The notes beneath the pieces were generated by a model that saw only the letters and a list, made by a program, of their open reading frames with translations, was not told the DNA's origin and did no database searches. A program made the position numbers and the translations under genes. DNA of 7,404 bases. Source: Methanosarcinaceae archaeon (lineage in GTDB: Archaea > Halobacteriota > Methanosarcinia > Methanosarcinales > Methanosarcinaceae). Below, piece after piece: positions 6,083-7,404 of this stretch (position 1 is the first letter of the stretch; each line of letters opens with the position of its first letter). Location of the stretch: the NCBI GenBank assembly GCA_017613335.1, contig JAGAEB010000185.1:1-7404 (forward strand), read 5' to 3'.

Positions 6083-7108
6083 TCAGAGGATGATCTCAAT
6101 GTCGAGTTCTTCGGCAAGTTCTTTGTATCTGTTGCGGATGGTCACTTCGGTCACGCCGGCGACGTCGGCGACTTCGCGCTGAGTCTTGCGGTCACCGCAG
6201 AGGATCGATGCGATATAGATGGCAGCGGCGGCGACGCCTGTCGGTCCGCGTCCGCTCGTGAGTTCTTTTTCGGAAGCCTGGCGGAGGATCTCGATGCTCT
6301 TGGACTGGACTTCGCCTTTCAGATTGAGGCCGGAGCAGAATCTCGGGACGTAGTCGATCGGTGACGTCGGCATCAGACGGAGCGTCAGTTCGCGCGCGAT
6401 GAAGCGATAGGTCCTGCCGATCTCTTTGCGGCTGACTCTTGAGACTTCTTCGACTTCGTCGAGCGTTCTCGGCACGCTGCACTGACGGCATGCGGCATAA
6501 AGAGCCGCAGCGGCAACACCTTCGATGCTGCGTCCGCGGATAAGGTTCTTGTCGACGGCTTTTCTGTAGATGACGGAAGCCGTTTCACGGACGGTTCTCG
6601 GAAGACCGAGCGCGGATGCCATTCTGTCGAGTTCGGAAAGAGCAAAGGCAAGGTTGCGCTCCGTCGCATTGCTCACTCTGATGCGTCTCTGCCATTTTCT
6701 GAGACGGTAGAGCTGGGCTCTGTTTTTGGAAGAAATTGATTTTCCGTATGAGTCGCGGTTGCGCCAATCGATCATCGTGGAGAGACCTTTGTCGTGGATC
6801 GTGTATGTCATCGGTGCGCCGACACGGGAACGTTTCATGCGCTGGTCGTGATCGAAAGCGCGCCATTCCGGACCTTCGTCAACGAAATCGGCATCAACAA
6901 CGAGACCGCATTTTCCGCAGACAAGTTCAGCTCTTTCATAATCGTGTACGAGATCTGTACTGCCGCATTCAGGGCAGGCATGGATCTCTTCTTCTTTTTC
7001 GGGCGCGTTTTTTTGCTGTTGCTGCTGTTTACGGTTCTTAATCATCTCTTTGATCTTGTCGCTCTGAAGAGATGCCGGACGAACTCTTTCAATTTCAACC
7101 ATTGACAT
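6083..7108 (-). CDS. tfb: Transcription initiation factor B (archaeal TFIIB homologue)
   Basis: TFB bridges the TBP-TATA complex and RNA polymerase at archaeal promoters. From the ATG at 7108 the protein has 341 residues. The N-terminal zinc ribbon is C45-x2-C48-x15-C64-x2-C67. The B-reader/linker region (about 75-125) includes the conserved EGPEWRAFD and IHDKGLSTMIDWRNRD. Two cyclin repeats span about 145-240 and 250-340. The second ends with the helix-turn-helix TQREVADVAGVTEVTIRNRYKE (309-330), which reads the BRE. All hallmarks are intact. A lineage-variable linker before the ribbon holds five glutamines (28-32). The frame is open back to 7207, but those 33 residues would cross a GC hairpin and lack family similarity. 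ATG 7108 (AAGG about 6 nt upstream) or ATG 7102 is therefore the start. No convincing TATA box is visible upstream. Confidence 0.97.
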   Translation of the reverse strand: MSMVEIERVRPASLQSDKIKEMIKNRKQQQQQKNAPEKEEEIHACPECGSTDLVHDYERAELVCGKCGLVVDADFVDEGPEWRAFDHDQRMKRSRVGAPMTYTIHDKGLSTMIDWRNRDSYGKSISSKNRAQLYRLRKWQRRIRVSNATERNLAFALSELDRMASALGLPRTVRETASVIYRKAVDKNLIRGRSIEGVAAAALYAACRQCSVPRTLDEVEEVSRVSRKEIGRTYRFIARELTLRLMPTSPIDYVPRFCSGLNLKGEVQSKSIEILRQASEKELTSGRGPTGVAAAAIYIASILCGDRKTQREVADVAGVTEVTIRNRYKELAEELDIEIIL

Positions 7109-7132
7109 CACAACCTTATTTTTCGGTGCATT

Positions 7133-7148
7133 CCGGCCGGAAGGCCGG
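7133..7148 (-). promoter_or_regulatory. GC-only hairpin just upstream of tfb
   Basis: CCGGCC-GGAA-GGCCGG is a perfect inverted repeat with 6-bp all-GC arms and a 4-nt loop, 25 nt before the tfb start. On the tfb strand the loop reads TTCC. It could be a leader hairpin or a protein-binding site. Overlapping it, TTCCGGCCGGAA (7131-7142) is a 12-bp palindrome. The fold is certain, the role is not. Confidence 0.5.
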
Positions 7149-7243
7149 GAAATGATACGTTCTCTCGATAGATATGACACAGAATGAACGGAAAGATACT
7201 GCGGCAAACGGGAAAGCGGAAACGGCTCCGGAGATGCCTTCTC
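7149..7243. other. Spacer between the 13-bp repeat array and the tfb leader
   Basis: I see no gene here. The frames that run through this stretch are extensions of tfb or of the repeat array. The nearest TATA-like string on the tfb strand (CATATCTATC, near 7175-7166) is a poor match. The tfb promoter should lie here or in the repeats. Confidence 0.3.
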
Positions 7244-7352
7244 TGACGCAGTTGCCTGACGCAGTTGCCTGACGCAGTTGCCTGACGCAGTTGCCTGACG
7301 CAGTTGCCTGACGCAGTTGCCTGACGCAGTTGCCTGATGCAGTTACCTGATG
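7244..7352. repeat. 13-bp tandem repeat array (about 8 units)
   Basis: TGACGCAGTTGCC is repeated seven times without change (7244-7334). TGATGCAGTTACC (7335-7347) and a broken ninth start (TGATG) follow. In the minus-strand register the units are CATCAGGTAACTG, then CATCAGGCAACTG, then six of CGTCAGGCAACTG, so they diverge progressively from the gene end outward. The unit containing TAA is the stop region of the partial gene to the right. The period is not a multiple of three, and the array has no spacers. Confidence 0.95.
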
Positions 7353-7404
7353 TAGACTTTTTCACTGACGAGACTTTTGATGCGGCGCTCATCGATCTCA
7401 CGGA
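7343..7404 (-). CDS. C-terminus of an unidentified gene (partial, cut by the window edge)
   Basis: One minus-strand frame reads REIDERRIKSLVSEKVYIR and then TAA at 7345-7343. The composition, charged with a clean helix followed by the strand EKVYIR, looks like a genuine protein end, and the stop sits exactly where the 13-bp array begins. In many euryarchaea the small H/ACA RNP protein gene gar1 lies directly upstream of tfb, and Gar1 proteins often end in a similar short strand. Gar1 is therefore a reasonable candidate from context, but 19 residues do not establish it. Confidence 0.5.
   Translation of the reverse strand, partial: REIDERRIKSLVSEKVYIR

Noticed and set aside
7109..7207. Extended N-terminus for TFB starting at 7207
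   Set aside because: The extra 33 residues cross the GC hairpin and lack TFB similarity. The family N-terminus fits MSMVEIERV or MVEIERV at 7108 or 7102.
7244..7352. CRISPR array
   Set aside because: The units are 13 bp and contiguous with no unique spacers. The 28-bp units at 5863-5970 also abut without spacers, and no cas gene is present.
7108..7401. A 97-residue minus-strand frame with a 13-residue repeat (RQLRQATASGNCV)
   Set aside because: A 13-bp repeat open in one frame is open in all three, giving a 39-bp protein period automatically. The frame competes with a better one ending at 7343 and has no independent support.

Overview
The window looks like part of a methanogenic archaeon's chromosome, most likely a hydrogenotrophic euryarchaeon close to Methanomicrobiales. 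The support is a canonical archaeal transcription factor B, a SpoVT/AbrB-PhoU fusion regulator of archaeal type, two [NiFe]-hydrogenase maturation genes, and archaeal-style TATA boxes. The order-level placement is inference; no marker for it is present.

Layout. Plus strand, 1-~1190: the tail of an unidentified gene overlaps a GNAT acetyltransferase by 4 bp (GTGA). A small TfoX-N-domain gene follows. Its natural start appears to be ACG instead of ATG, and its natural stop appears to be lost. Minus strand, the rest of the window: reading in the direction of transcription from the right edge there is the C-terminus of an unidentified gene (7404-7343), tfb (7108-6083), an M52 hydrogenase maturation endopeptidase (5721-5179), hypF (5046-2458) and an AbrB-PhoU regulator (2187-1192). 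The last of these converges on the TfoX-like gene.

How the genes work together. HypF and the endopeptidase belong to one pathway. HypF makes the thiocarbamate that becomes the CN ligands of the NiFe(CN)2CO centre, and the M52 protease removes the C-terminal tail of the hydrogenase large subunit after nickel insertion. They are adjacent but probably separate transcripts: a hairpin follows the protease, and hypF has its own TATA box placed so that its mRNA should be nearly leaderless. TFB and the PhoU-type regulator are housekeeping or regulatory genes with no evident link to hydrogenase assembly.

The most unusual part of the window is between the genes. Four intergenic stretches each hold their own repeat family: a 13-bp tandem array that starts on the stop codon of the upstream gene (7249-7352); a 28-bp array inside a 179-nt tract without a single T (5799-5977); three CGATACRTCATTT direct repeats upstream of hypF (5107-5155); and a 42-bp tandem duplication of a terminator-like hairpin after hypF (2344-2427). 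Gene ends also carry TTCCGG/CCGGAA hairpins, including a strong one with a U7 tract after tfb. I see no CRISPR array, rRNA, tRNA or insertion sequence, and no clear new multi-gene system.
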